From contig NZ_AP018042.1 of the NCBI RefSeq assembly GCF_002356295.1, positions 5,612,361 to 5,676,360 on the forward strand: 64,000 bases of DNA. Direction: 5' to 3'. Below are positions 1 to 9,227 of this stretch, piece after piece. Numbering within the stretch: the first letter of the stretch is position 1; the number at the start of each line of letters is the position of its first letter. The notes under the pieces are model-generated. The model saw only the letters and a list, made by a program, of their open reading frames with translations. It did not search any database and was not told the origin of the DNA. This stretch comes from Labilibaculum antarcticum. GTDB lineage: Bacteria > Bacteroidota > Bacteroidia > Bacteroidales > Marinifilaceae. The position numbers and the translations under genes are program-made.

Positions 1-1287
1 GGCGTTGATAAAAGAACCGATCTGATTGCAACAGTTCTTCAAAAGGGAGGAACAATCTATGATTTGCAGGAAATTGAACATGCTTATGCTCCACCCTACT
101 CTTCTGCGAAAGATCCCGTAAATCAGGCTGGTTTTACTGCGGGAAATATTATTGAAGGATTGGTAAACATTATCCATTGGGATGAATTGTACCAATTGCA
201 TGGAGCGGATAATTACATATTAGATGTTCGTACTCCTGTTGAATTCGAACTAGGTCAAATTGAAGGTGCAATAAACATTGAAGTTGATGAAATTAGAAAT
301 CGTTTGGATGAAATTCCAAAAGACAAAAAAATCATTATCTATTGTGGAGTTGGTTTACGCGGTTATTTTGCAGCAAGAATATTAATGCAAAGAGGTTTTA
401 CCAACGTATACAATTTAAGTGGCGGATACAAAACTTACGAACATGCTACCGGTAAACAAAGCAACGAAGATATTTTTGAATCAAGTTATATTGGTAAGGA
501 CGGCCATATCTACAGAGGAAAACCAAAAACATCTGAAACAGAAATTAAATCTGAAATTAAAACCATTGAGGTGGATGCTTGTGGATTACAATGCCCGGGA
601 CCAATCATCAAGCTAAAAAAGGAAATTGATAAACTTGAGAATGGCGATCGTTTATTACAAAAGGTAACTGATCAAGGATTTGTTAAAGATGTTGCATCCT
701 GGTGTAACATGACGGGGAACAAACTAATTTCTGTTGAATCTGACAAAGGAATCATTTCCGCACTTATCGAAAAACAAAAGAAAGAAGAACAATGTTCTGC
801 TTTAAATGGTTCGGGAGCAAAAAATAAGACAATGGTTGTCTTCTCTGATGAATTAGATCGGGCTTTAGCCTCTCTGGTAATTGCCAATGGTGCCGCTGCT
901 ATGGGAAGCAAAGTAACGCTATTCTACACTTTTTGGGGATTGAATGTGATTAAAAAGGCTCATAAACCAAAAGTTCAAAAAGATTTAATGGGCAAAATGT
1001 TTGGCAAAATGATGTCGGACAGCGCGGACGATTTGAAGCTTTCGAAAATGAACATGATGGGATTAGGTTCCAAGATGATGAAGAAAAGAATGATGTCTAA
1101 AAAAGTAGATTCCCTGGAAGACATGTTAAAAACAGCAATGGAAAATGGAGTTGAAATGATCGCTTGCCAAATGTCTATGGACATAATGGGTGTTGATAAA
1201 GACGAATTATTGGAAGGTGTTCAAATTGGTGGAGTAGCAGCCTACCTTGAAGAAGCTGAAAAATCTAATATCAACCTATTTATCTAA
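1..1287 (+). CDS. CoA-disulfide reductase-type oxidoreductase, C-terminal part (rhodanese-TusA-DsrE fusion), truncated by window edge
   Basis: The reading frame is open from base 1, so only the last 428 residues of a larger protein are present; the TTG at 64 is internal. The first ~50 residues match the dimerisation-domain end of CoA-disulfide reductase/NADH oxidase (HAYAPPYSSAKDPVN). Next come a rhodanese domain (about residues 55-150) with active-site Cys115 in YCGVGLRG, a TusA/SirA-like domain (about 188-255) with its CPGP motif (Cys194 and Cys198), and a DsrE-like domain to the end. Family knowledge: such fusions relay persulfide sulfur between a flavin reductase, rhodanese and TusA. The substrate is not evident. 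The gene appears to end its transcript at the hairpin at 1309. Confidence 0.9.
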   Translation, partial: GVDKRTDLIATVLQKGGTIYDLQEIEHAYAPPYSSAKDPVNQAGFTAGNIIEGLVNIIHWDELYQLHGADNYILDVRTPVEFELGQIEGAINIEVDEIRNRLDEIPKDKKIIIYCGVGLRGYFAARILMQRGFTNVYNLSGGYKTYEHATGKQSNEDIFESSYIGKDGHIYRGKPKTSETEIKSEIKTIEVDACGLQCPGPIIKLKKEIDKLENGDRLLQKVTDQGFVKDVASWCNMTGNKLISVESDKGIISALIEKQKKEEQCSALNGSGAKNKTMVVFSDELDRALASLVIANGAAAMGSKVTLFYTFWGLNVIKKAHKPKVQKDLMGKMFGKMMSDSADDLKLSKMNMMGLGSKMMKKRMMSKKVDSLEDMLKTAMENGVEMIACQMSMDIMGVDKDELLEGVQIGGVAAYLEEAEKSNINLFI

Positions 1288-1308
1288 AAAATATTATAAA
1301 TATAAAAG

Positions 1309-1342
1309 GGCTGTCTCAGAAATAGAGACAGCCTTTTTTTTT
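1309..1342 (+). terminator. Rho-independent terminator
   Basis: Nine-base perfect stem GGCTGTCTC / GAGACAGCC with a 7-base loop, followed by nine T residues, 21 bases after the stop of the preceding gene. Confidence 0.9.
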
Positions 1343-1771
1343 GTATTCTTTGGATTGCTTTTTAAAATGAATTAAATCCGATTATTATTCCTTAAACAAT
1401 TCATTGTTACAGATAAAACTTCCTCTTTTACTGGACATTGCTTGTGTAATTTTGTAATTTGAGTATTGCTAATTCAAGCAGATTAGCTCAAATAAAACTG
1501 TCTTATATCGCTCCCATTCTCTCTAATTTTAAAAGAAGATTGATTGTATCTATTTTCATTTATCATCAAACTTATTCAACAACCTTATACTCAATCATGA
1601 TAATTGAATAAATTAGAAAAAACTAAGTTGGTTTTCACTCTAGGAATAGAGAAAAACCACTAGTGGTTAGTGGTTGACCGAAATAGCAGAATTACCTTTA
1701 GTCCCAATATTTAAAGAATTCTGCTATTTCTTTAAATCATGAAGTAAAGGAATACATTCAATTCAAAAAAA
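1343..1771. other. Non-coding stretch with two palindromes
   Basis: No convincing gene. It holds a perfect 14-base palindrome AACCACTAGTGGTT at 1655-1668 and a 13-base inverted repeat (AAATAGCAGAATT at 1681-1693, complement at 1717-1729, 23-base loop). The second is followed by TCTTTAAAT, so it may be a further weak terminator. Confidence 0.5.
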
Positions 1772-1806
1772 AGCGGTAAAATCAAAACATCTGATTTTAT
1801 CGCTTT
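1772..1806 (-). terminator. Terminator of the polyamine operon
   Basis: On the minus strand an AAGCGATAAAATCA-type arm pairs with TGATTTTACCGCTT around a short loop and runs into eight or more T residues. It lies about 40 bases after the last gene of the minus-strand operon. Confidence 0.85.
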
Positions 1807-1847
1807 CTTAAATTATTTAAACCCTTGCAGAAACAAACGACTTTAGT

Positions 1848-2213
1848 CTATTCGTCATCCAGATCTTCGTCCACTTCTTCTGCAACATCTTCCTCATCTT
1901 CTGATAGTAAAAAATCTGAATCGGAGTATTTATCTTCATATGATTCTCTTTTACTGTCCAGCAAATTTCCATCATCATCAAAATCAGTATCCTCTTCAAT
2001 AAGTTCCTGCGCTTTACGAATAGACATACGAACCATATATATTTTTTCATCTGTCTCAAATGGCAAAGCACTTACCATTTCATTCTTATGATTTTTGAAT
2101 TCAATCAAATTATCCATATATCCCTCTGGATAATACAATTTTATTTGTTCCTGTATCTCCTGACTAAGCTTTTCGTAGCTCTGGATTACTCGCGGTTTAT
2201 TGCTGCTTTTCAT
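1848..2213 (-). CDS. Conserved Bacteroidota hypothetical protein with acidic tail
   Basis: A 121-residue protein. The first ~75 residues look globular (LYYPEGYMDNLIEF, then SALPFETDEKIYMVRM). The last ~45 are almost wholly Asp, Glu and Ser. I recall similar small proteins across Bacteroidota, some labelled 'DNA primase' without evident reason; no primase motif is visible, so I assign no function. It starts 48 bases after the deoxyhypusine synthase-like gene on the same strand and is followed by the operon terminator, so it is probably cotranscribed with the polyamine genes. The acidic tail creates a spurious Ser-rich reading frame on the opposite strand. Confidence 0.75.
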   Translation of the reverse strand: MKSSNKPRVIQSYEKLSQEIQEQIKLYYPEGYMDNLIEFKNHKNEMVSALPFETDEKIYMVRMSIRKAQELIEEDTDFDDDGNLLDSKRESYEDKYSDSDFLLSEDEEDVAEEVDEDLDDE

Positions 2214-2261
2214 ACAATAATTTGTTTATCAAAAATGGAAATTTATATGATTTTCATTTAA

Positions 2262-3239
2262 TTACCAACCTAATAGATATGCAAAAACTAGTGGCGCAAC
2301 AATTGTTGCATCCGATTCAATAATAAATTTAGGTGTTTCAATTCCTAACTTACCCCAAGTGATTTTCTCATTTGGAACAGCTCCTGAGTAAGAACCATAA
2401 CTAGTCGTCGAATCTGAAATCTGGCAGAAATAAGACCAAAATGGTGTATTCGTTCTTTCCATGTCTTGGTACAACATTGGCACCACACATATTGGAAAAT
2501 CTCCAGCAATACCTCCACCAATTTGGAAAAATCCGATACCCTGATCTCCCGCTGTGTTAGTATAATAATCAGCCAACCAAGTCATGTACTCAATACCTGA
2601 TTTCATTGTTGACGCTTTTAACTCTCCTTTTAAACAATAAGATGCAAAAATATTCCCCATAGTTGAATCTTCCCAACCTGGAACTACTATTGGAAGATTT
2701 TTCTTAGCAGCCTCCAACATCCAGCTGTTTTTTGGATCAATTTCATAATATTGCTCTAAGACACCAGAAAGCAATAACTTATACATGAATTCGTGTGGGA
2801 AAAATCGTTCTCCATTATCTTCAGCATCTTTCCAAATCTTAAACACATGTTCCTGTAACCTTCTAAAAGCTTCTTCTTCAGGAATACAAGTATCCGTAAC
2901 TCGATTTAAACCTTTTTCCAATAAATCCCATTCATCTTGTGGAGTTAAATCTCTATAGTGAGGCACTCTTTTATAATGTGAATGAGCAACCAAGTTCATG
3001 ATATCTTCTTCCAGATTTGCTCCGGTACAAGTAATAATATGAACTTTATCCTGACGAATCATTTCGGCCAGTGATCGACCCAACTCAGCGGTACTCATAG
3101 CACCTCCAAGAGTAATCATCATCTTTTTCCCTTCCGCTAAATGCTTTTCGTAAGCAACTGCAGCATCAACCAAAGCGGCTGAATTAAAATGACGGTAATG
3201 TTCAAGTATGAATTTAGTAACGGGTCCTTTATTTTGCAT
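2262..3239 (-). CDS. Deoxyhypusine synthase-family protein (probable polyamine aminobutyl transferase)
   Basis: A 325-residue cytoplasmic protein of the deoxyhypusine synthase family. Visible family marks are the NAD-binding region (MITLGGAMS near residue 42, TCTGANLEED near 70), PGWEDSTMGN near 188, and WGKLG near the end, in which Lys297 matches the lysine that forms the enzyme-imine intermediate. Bacteria lack eIF5A, so true hypusination is unlikely. Bacterial relatives are thought to move an aminobutyl group from spermidine to another amine, for example to make homospermidine. Its start overlaps the agmatinase end by 11 bases, which ties it to putrescine metabolism. The acceptor substrate is inference. 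Confidence 0.88.
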   Translation of the reverse strand: MQNKGPVTKFILEHYRHFNSAALVDAAVAYEKHLAEGKKMMITLGGAMSTAELGRSLAEMIRQDKVHIITCTGANLEEDIMNLVAHSHYKRVPHYRDLTPQDEWDLLEKGLNRVTDTCIPEEEAFRRLQEHVFKIWKDAEDNGERFFPHEFMYKLLLSGVLEQYYEIDPKNSWMLEAAKKNLPIVVPGWEDSTMGNIFASYCLKGELKASTMKSGIEYMTWLADYYTNTAGDQGIGFFQIGGGIAGDFPICVVPMLYQDMERTNTPFWSYFCQISDSTTSYGSYSGAVPNEKITWGKLGIETPKFIIESDATIVAPLVFAYLLGW

Positions 3240-4083
3240 GATTTTCGAATTTATAGCTAAGCATTTTGTAATACAATTTGGCAGTTAAAAAGTTTGAAGC
3301 TTTATGTCCTTCTTGTGGTGCCAATTCCACAATATCAAATCCAACTACATTTTTGGTTCGGAATACTTTTTTCAGATATCGAGTTGCCGTATACCAATCT
3401 AATCCTCCAGGCTCGGGTGTTCCAGTTGCCGGCATAATCGAAGGATCAAAAACATCCAAATCAATGGTGATATACACATCATCCGTCATCTTACTTATCG
3501 AAGATTCCATCCAATCTATTTTACCATAAATATCTTCGGCAAGAAAACATTTATCACGATTTAAATATGGCAATTCACAACTATCCATACTACGAATTCC
3601 AACCTGAATTAAATTGGTATTATAACCTGCATCGTGAAGCGCACAGGCATGATTGCATTTCGAACCATCATATTCCGAACGTAAATCAGCGTGAGCATCA
3701 AGTTGCAAAACAGTCAAATTTGGATATTTTTCGTAATGAGCTTTAATAATACCGATACTCACCGAATGTTCTCCACCAAAAAATGTTGGAAATTTACCTG
3801 TTTCCAAAATCTCCTTGCTTTTCCGATACACTTCTTCAGTCATTGCCTCAGGGGATGCATTTTCAAGAACATCTTCTAAAATATGCACTCCTCTTTTGTA
3901 AACTTCCGAATTGGTTTCAATATCGTACAGCTCCATATTTTCAAGAGCATTTAAAAATGCTGGGAATGCCTTGTCTGCACCTTTTCCCCATGTACTAGTT
4001 CCATCATAGGGAATGGATTGGAGCAAAATTCCAGCATACTCAAAGGAGCAGTACTCCTCTTCTATTCCTGCAAATCGTCTCAT
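3229..4083 (-). CDS. speB: Agmatinase
   Basis: A 284-residue ureohydrolase that should cleave agmatine to putrescine and urea with a dinuclear Mn centre. All metal-binding motifs are present: GGEHS (His106), DAHAD (Asp129, His131, Asp133) and DLDVFDPS (Asp208, Asp210). The later TPEPGG motif carries the conserved Glu224. Length is close to the family norm. Its ATG overlaps the stop of the upstream arginine decarboxylase gene by one base (TAATG) and its end overlaps the next gene, so the three genes are translationally coupled. Order fits arginine to agmatine to putrescine. The same fold includes arginase and formiminoglutamase; the neighbours favour agmatinase. Confidence 0.9.
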   Translation of the reverse strand: MRRFAGIEEEYCSFEYAGILLQSIPYDGTSTWGKGADKAFPAFLNALENMELYDIETNSEVYKRGVHILEDVLENASPEAMTEEVYRKSKEILETGKFPTFFGGEHSVSIGIIKAHYEKYPNLTVLQLDAHADLRSEYDGSKCNHACALHDAGYNTNLIQVGIRSMDSCELPYLNRDKCFLAEDIYGKIDWMESSISKMTDDVYITIDLDVFDPSIMPATGTPEPGGLDWYTATRYLKKVFRTKNVVGFDIVELAPQEGHKASNFLTAKLYYKMLSYKFENHAK

Positions 4084-5489
4084 TATTTATTATATCCTAA
4101 TAGTTTAAACATTTCATCGGCAGATTGCTCATTTCGGTATACATAATCGAAAAAATTGCCTTTTTCATCTCTATCAATAATAACATGCTTTGGAGATGGA
4201 ATCAAACAATGCTTAATGCCACCATATCCGCTTATAGCATCCTGATATGCCCCAGTATGGAAAAAACCAATATATAAAGGTTCTTTTTCATCATCAGAAT
4301 AGCTCGGTAGTAAAACTTCTTGATTTAGATCTTCAGAATTGTAATAGTCTGAATGATCACAACTGATTCCACCAATATTTACACGCTTGTATTCATTTTT
4401 CCATTTATTTATAGGTAATAAAATAAATTTCTCATGAATAGACCAAGCGTCAGGAATCGTATTCATCAAACTATTATCAATTAAATACCATGATTCAGTA
4501 TCATTTTGCTGTTTCTGTTCCAGTACTTTAAATACGATTGCACCACTTTCGCCTACCGTATACTTACCAAATTCTGTATAGATATCCGGCTCAGGAATCC
4601 CTTCTTTAGTGCAGGCATCTTTAATGTTAGCAATAATCTCATTAATCAGATATTCATACTGATACTCGAATCCCAGATGATTACGTATCGGGAACCCTCC
4701 ACCTAAATTAAATGAATCCAAGCTTTCACTATCCTTTTTTAATTCAGCATAAACCTTAAGGGCCTTCTGAAATTCACCCCAGTAATATAAACTATCCTTA
4801 ATTCCAGAATCAACAAAAAAGTGCAGCATTTTAAGCTCAAACTTAGGATTGTTCTTAATTCTATCGTGATAAAAGTTTATAATTTCGTTACTGCGAATTC
4901 CCATTCTGGAAGTATAGTAGGCAGATTGAGATTCCTCATTAATAGCCATTCGCAAACCAACTTTCACAACCCTATCCTGTGCTAATATTTCCAGTCGGTC
5001 CAATTCTTGTACACTATCAAAAATGATGATGCTATTTTTAAATCCAATCTCCTGCATATTCAGGATCTTTCTCAAATAATCATCCGTTTTGTATCCGTTG
5101 TGAACAATTATTCTGTTCAAATCGATTTTTTTATCTCTGTAAAGATTTAGAATCAGATCAATATCAAAAGGGGAAGAAGTCTCAAGATTAACATTGTGCT
5201 TTAAAGCTTCGCCAACTACATGGGCAAAGTGATTGCATTTTGTACAATAACAATAGTGGTACTTCCCCTCGTAATTGTTTTTTTTAATCGCTTTATTGAA
5301 AAGATTCCTGGCCTTTTTAATTTGGTCTCCGATTTTAGGAAGGTAAAAAAATCGAAATGGAGTACCATATTTTTCAATAAGATATTTCATCGAAATACCT
5401 TGAAAAGTTAGGTTGTTATCTCGTAAGTCAAAGCCTTCCTGAGGGAAATAATAGCTCTGCTCAATCAAATCAAAATAAGTGTTTTTCAT
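4083..5489 (-). CDS. speA: Arginine decarboxylase (alanine-racemase-fold, Bacteroidota type)
   Basis: A 468-residue PLP enzyme of fold type III, shorter than the ~630-residue proteobacterial SpeA. The PLP lysine is probably Lys84 in YCTKCNHF, unusually flanked by cysteines. LGGGFP near residue 260 is the phosphate-binding glycine loop, and CDHSDYY near 375 matches the catalytic Cys/Asp segment of this decarboxylase class. It should make agmatine from arginine as the first gene of the operon with agmatinase and the deoxyhypusine synthase-like gene. Substrate is assigned from family and context; a diaminopimelate or carboxynorspermidine decarboxylase is less likely given the agmatinase next to it. 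Confidence 0.85.
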   Translation of the reverse strand: MKNTYFDLIEQSYYFPQEGFDLRDNNLTFQGISMKYLIEKYGTPFRFFYLPKIGDQIKKARNLFNKAIKKNNYEGKYHYCYCTKCNHFAHVVGEALKHNVNLETSSPFDIDLILNLYRDKKIDLNRIIVHNGYKTDDYLRKILNMQEIGFKNSIIIFDSVQELDRLEILAQDRVVKVGLRMAINEESQSAYYTSRMGIRSNEIINFYHDRIKNNPKFELKMLHFFVDSGIKDSLYYWGEFQKALKVYAELKKDSESLDSFNLGGGFPIRNHLGFEYQYEYLINEIIANIKDACTKEGIPEPDIYTEFGKYTVGESGAIVFKVLEQKQQNDTESWYLIDNSLMNTIPDAWSIHEKFILLPINKWKNEYKRVNIGGISCDHSDYYNSEDLNQEVLLPSYSDDEKEPLYIGFFHTGAYQDAISGYGGIKHCLIPSPKHVIIDRDEKGNFFDYVYRNEQSADEMFKLLGYNK

Positions 5490-5679
5490 TTACGTAATCA
5501 TAAAATATTTTTGCTGATTTTTAACTGCGTTGTTGTGCAAATAAAATCATTTTTTTAATTAAAAATACCCATCCAAAAAAAAAAAGCCACTCAAGCACTT
5601 ATTTTTTTTTCAAATTTGACTTAATAACTACAAGATCAAACAGTTCGTTCCTTTCAAAGATTCCATCATAATCGCAAAT

Positions 5680-5928
5680 TCATTCCTCAATTTTGTTCTC
5701 TCCATCCTGTTCCTCGAGCTTAGTCGTTTTCATTCCTTCAACGGCTATATAAACTAAACCCATAACACTTAAAAAGCCAACCACTTTAATATATTGTTTT
5801 CGAACATATGTTAATTGATCCGACCAATCAGCAGTTAAATCAGGATAACCGTTTATTACTAACACACTAGCAACTGATACAATTAGAATCAGCGCCAGAA
5901 TAATAATTGCAATTCTTTTCTTATTCAT
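5680..5928 (-). CDS. Small two-helix membrane protein, unknown
   Basis: An 82-residue protein with a strongly hydrophobic N-terminal helix (about residues 5-25), a short polar stretch, a second hydrophobic helix (about 48-64) and a charged tail (KLEEQDGENKIEE). No family recognised. It stands alone between the polyamine operon and the acetyl-CoA synthetase gene, reading the same way as the former. The size and helix layout make it a plausible real gene, but there is no further support. Confidence 0.55.
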   Translation of the reverse strand: MNKKRIAIIILALILIVSVASVLVINGYPDLTADWSDQLTYVRKQYIKVVGFLSVMGLVYIAVEGMKTTKLEEQDGENKIEE

Positions 5929-6140
5929 TTACATTTCTTTTTATTACAATCTTACAACTCCATCCATCAAGAGCCTTTTTAAATTCACTGGTAATATAGT
6001 AAAATAACAATTTAAACAAATACTATTTCGATTGCTGATTTTCAACTAAAAAAAGGCTCACATTATTTAATTGGCTATGAATTTAGAATTTCATATATTA
6101 AGATATCTAGATTAAAACTATGAACCAAATATAATACCAA

Positions 6141-8054
6141 ATGATAGATAAGATTAGTACTCTTGGTGGATATATTCATGAATATCAAAAGAGTGTCGCA
6201 AAACCAGAAGAATTTTGGAGTCGAATTGCTGAAAGTTTCTTTTGGAGAAAAAAATGGGATACAATATTGGATTGGAATTTTTCAGAACCTAAAATTAATT
6301 GGTTCATCAATGGGAAAATGAACATTACCGAAAATATTTTTGAACGACATCTTTTCACTCGCGGAAATCAACCAGCAATAATTTGGGAGCCTAATGATCC
6401 AAATGATGAGAATAGAGTATTGACTTATAATGAGCTATTTCTGGAGGTTAAGAAGTTTTCCAATGTTCTGCTTCAGTATGGAATTAAAAAGGGTGATAGA
6501 ATCGCTTTCTACATGCCTATGATTCCTGAATTGGCCATTGCCATGTTGGCTTGTGCACGAATTGGTGCCATCCACTCCATCGTATTTGCGGGTTTCTCGG
6601 CCAATTCCCTTGCCGATAGAATAATTGATGCCAAAGCTAAGATGGTAATTACATCTGATGGTGGCTACAGAGGAAATAAAATCATCCCGATTAAGGAGAT
6701 TGTGGATGAAGCAGTAGAAACTTGCCCTACGGTAAAAAATGTAATTGTAGTTCAACGGACTAATTCAGAAATTACTTTTAATGATAAAATGGATTTGTGG
6801 TGGCACGAATGCATGGCTAATGCAGAAGAGGAACATAATGCCGAAACAATGGATGCCGAGGATATATTATTCATTTTATATACATCCGGGTCGACTGATA
6901 AACCAAAAGGAATTGTTCACACTTGTGGTGGATATATGGTTTACACCGCATATACGTTTAAAAATGTTTTCCAGTACAGCGACGGAGACATTTATTTTTG
7001 TTCTGCTGATATTGGTTGGATTACCGGGCACTCTTATATTGTTTACGGGCCTTTATTAAATGGAGCCACAACAATAATGTTCGAAGGGATACCAACTTAT
7101 CCTGATCCAGGCAGATATTGGGACATCGTAAATAAATATGATGTTGCCCAGTTCTATACCGCTCCTACGGCCATTCGTTCATTAATGTCGAAGGGACAGG
7201 GATATGTTGAGAATAAAGATCTTTCTTGCTTAAAAGTGCTTGGGACAGTTGGAGAACCCATAAATGAAGAAGCCTGGCACTGGTATCACGATCATGTTGG
7301 AAAAAATCGATGCCCAATTGTTGATACCTGGTGGCAAACAGAAACTGGTGGAATTGCAATTAGCCCAATTGCAGGAATTATTCCCACAAAACCTTCATTT
7401 GCAACCTTACCGCTTCCTGGTATTCAACCCGTAATTGTTGATGCCGAAGGAAAAGAATTATCCGGAAAGAGTGTAGAAGGAAATTTGTGCATTAAATATC
7501 CATGGCCGGGAATGCTTCGAACAATTTGGGGTGATCATGAGCGATTCAAAAAAACCTATTTCAGTACCTACAAGAATCTGTACTTCTCAGGCGATGGAGT
7601 AAAACGAGATGAAGATGGCTATTACCGAATTTTGGGGCGTGTTGACGATGTTATAAATGTATCCGGACACAGAATGGGAACTGCCGAAGTGGAAAATGCT
7701 ATTAACGAACACCCACTGGTAAATGAAAGTGCTGTTGTTGGTTTTCCACACGATATTAAAGGACAAGGAATTTATGCTTTTGTTGTTTGCGGAGAGCTTT
7801 CTACCGGTGGTGAAGAAGGTATTAAAACCAGTATCAGAAAAGGGGTTACCAAAATTATTGGCCCAATTGCTAAACCGGATAGAATACAATTGGTTAGAAG
7901 CTTACCTAAAACGCGATCGGGCAAGATAATGCGACGGATACTTCGAAAAATAGCTGAGGGAGACTACTCCAATTTTGGAGATATTTCCACCCTACTCGAC
8001 ACATCGGTTGTTGAAGAAATAATAAAAGGAGCCATAGAGGACGTAAAGGAGTAA
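6141..8054 (+). CDS. acsA: Acetyl-CoA synthetase (AMP-forming)
   Basis: A 637-residue ANL-superfamily ligase that should activate acetate with ATP and CoA. Acs-specific marks are the N-terminal linker region (YQKSVAKPEEFW), GFSANSLADRI, DTWWQTETGG, and the C-terminal PKTRSGKIMRR with Lys595, the lysine known to be acetylated in Acs. The phosphate-binding loop reads YTSGSTDKPKG (residues 247-257): Asp253 replaces the usual Gly, an odd change in a well-conserved motif. Propionate or acetoacetate as substrate cannot be excluded. A strong terminator follows. An acetate-transporter gene lies about 11 kb downstream. Confidence 0.9.
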   Translation: MIDKISTLGGYIHEYQKSVAKPEEFWSRIAESFFWRKKWDTILDWNFSEPKINWFINGKMNITENIFERHLFTRGNQPAIIWEPNDPNDENRVLTYNELFLEVKKFSNVLLQYGIKKGDRIAFYMPMIPELAIAMLACARIGAIHSIVFAGFSANSLADRIIDAKAKMVITSDGGYRGNKIIPIKEIVDEAVETCPTVKNVIVVQRTNSEITFNDKMDLWWHECMANAEEEHNAETMDAEDILFILYTSGSTDKPKGIVHTCGGYMVYTAYTFKNVFQYSDGDIYFCSADIGWITGHSYIVYGPLLNGATTIMFEGIPTYPDPGRYWDIVNKYDVAQFYTAPTAIRSLMSKGQGYVENKDLSCLKVLGTVGEPINEEAWHWYHDHVGKNRCPIVDTWWQTETGGIAISPIAGIIPTKPSFATLPLPGIQPVIVDAEGKELSGKSVEGNLCIKYPWPGMLRTIWGDHERFKKTYFSTYKNLYFSGDGVKRDEDGYYRILGRVDDVINVSGHRMGTAEVENAINEHPLVNESAVVGFPHDIKGQGIYAFVVCGELSTGGEEGIKTSIRKGVTKIIGPIAKPDRIQLVRSLPKTRSGKIMRRILRKIAEGDYSNFGDISTLLDTSVVEEIIKGAIEDVKE

Positions 8055-8093
8055 ACACAAGTTTTGCAAGAAAAAACAAAACTTTTGGAATAG

Positions 8094-8137
8094 AAAAATG
8101 GAGGATTCACATATTGAATTCTCCATTTTTATTTTTA
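8094..8137 (+). terminator. Rho-independent terminator after acsA
   Basis: A 15-base stem (8094-8108 with 8116-8130, one G-T pair) with a 7-base loop, ending in a T-rich run. Confidence 0.85.
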
Positions 8138-8594
8138 CCCATCATTTCACTTGAAATCCTGCAAATTAAATAAAACACAGAATATAATTACAAAGGCAAT
8201 TACAAATCAACCTTTAATTAACAATACATTATAAATTTAAGCAATTAACACGTGAGTCACATTAACATATCAGAACAAGCTAAATGAATTTTCGCCAATT
8301 AAAAACATATAAAATATCCTTTTACGGATAAAAAAACCATGTGACAATACCATCAAAAACACAAACTATCAATTAGAAAATGATGTTTAGTCAGTCAATT
8401 TGATTCTTTGATAAATAATTTACAAATGCATTAGGCATACTAATAGGCTTACTTTAACTTGCTTGCAACCACCATGCATTTTATTATTGATCATTCACCT
8501 TACAACCTGTATCTAAAAAACCAGCTGCTTCACCAAACAATCTCAATCAATTGTAATTATTGAGAACAGTTAAGAGGTATAATACAGAGCTTAT
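8138..8594. other. Non-coding AT-rich stretch
   Basis: No reading frame, RNA gene or clear repeat seen. It presumably holds the promoter of the following MORN-repeat gene. Confidence 0.5.
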
Positions 8595-9227
8595 ATGATA
8601 ATATCAGACAAGAAGAAAGAACGGGAAACTGGTTTTCATCAATTATTTTTTCCGGATGGACAAATCCATAAAGATTATCAATACAAAGGAAATGTTTTAC
8701 ATGGTGAGTGTAAGTTGTTTCATCCGAATGGAGTATTAGAAGAATCATGCTTTTATGAGAATGGCATTATTTCAGGCTGGTTCAAAGAATACTACACTAA
8801 TCGTCAACTACGTAAAATTGGCAGATTTAATTTGAATCATAAAGATGGACTCTGGTTAAGTTTTTTCAAAGATGGCAACACTCATAGAGAAGGTAAATAC
8901 AAACAAGGGAAACGACATGGAATTTGGAAAGTGAATTATCAAAATGGTCAACTAAAACAACATGGTAATTACCTGATGGGATTGTCAGAAGGAATTTGGC
9001 AATATTTTTATGAAAATGGTCAAATTTTACGGGAAGGAAATTATAAAGACGAACTGGAAAACGGTCCATGGTCGATTTATGACCAAAACGGGACTAAAAG
9101 AATGATTCTTACATTCAAGAATGGGATTTTGGATGGAAAAGTTACCGTCTATAAAAGTAATGGCGAAATTTCAAAAATTGAACGATACCGAAAAGGAAAT
9201 ATTTTGGCCAAATATAAAAAGCAATAA
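8595..9227 (+). CDS. MORN-variant repeat protein (YwqK-like)
   Basis: A 210-residue protein built of about eight tandem MORN_2-type repeats of 22-24 residues, each roughly 'NGQLxxxGxYxxGxxxGxWxxYYxNG' (for example YENGQILREGNYKDELENG and YTNRQLRKIGRF). No signal peptide. Repeats of this type are common in Bacteroidota and in 'YwqK family antitoxin' annotations; the cellular role is generally unknown and I infer none. The last ~40 codons and the downstream ~120 bases are duplicated in decayed form near 10913, so this locus has undergone a local duplication. Confidence 0.8.
   Translation: MIISDKKKERETGFHQLFFPDGQIHKDYQYKGNVLHGECKLFHPNGVLEESCFYENGIISGWFKEYYTNRQLRKIGRFNLNHKDGLWLSFFKDGNTHREGKYKQGKRHGIWKVNYQNGQLKQHGNYLMGLSEGIWQYFYENGQILREGNYKDELENGPWSIYDQNGTKRMILTFKNGILDGKVTVYKSNGEISKIERYRKGNILAKYKKQ

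Noticed and set aside
1825-2091. Ser-rich 88-codon frame on the plus strand
   Set aside because: It is the antisense of the acidic tail of the 1848-2213 gene (GAA/GAT codons read as TTC/ATC/TCA); low complexity and no start context.
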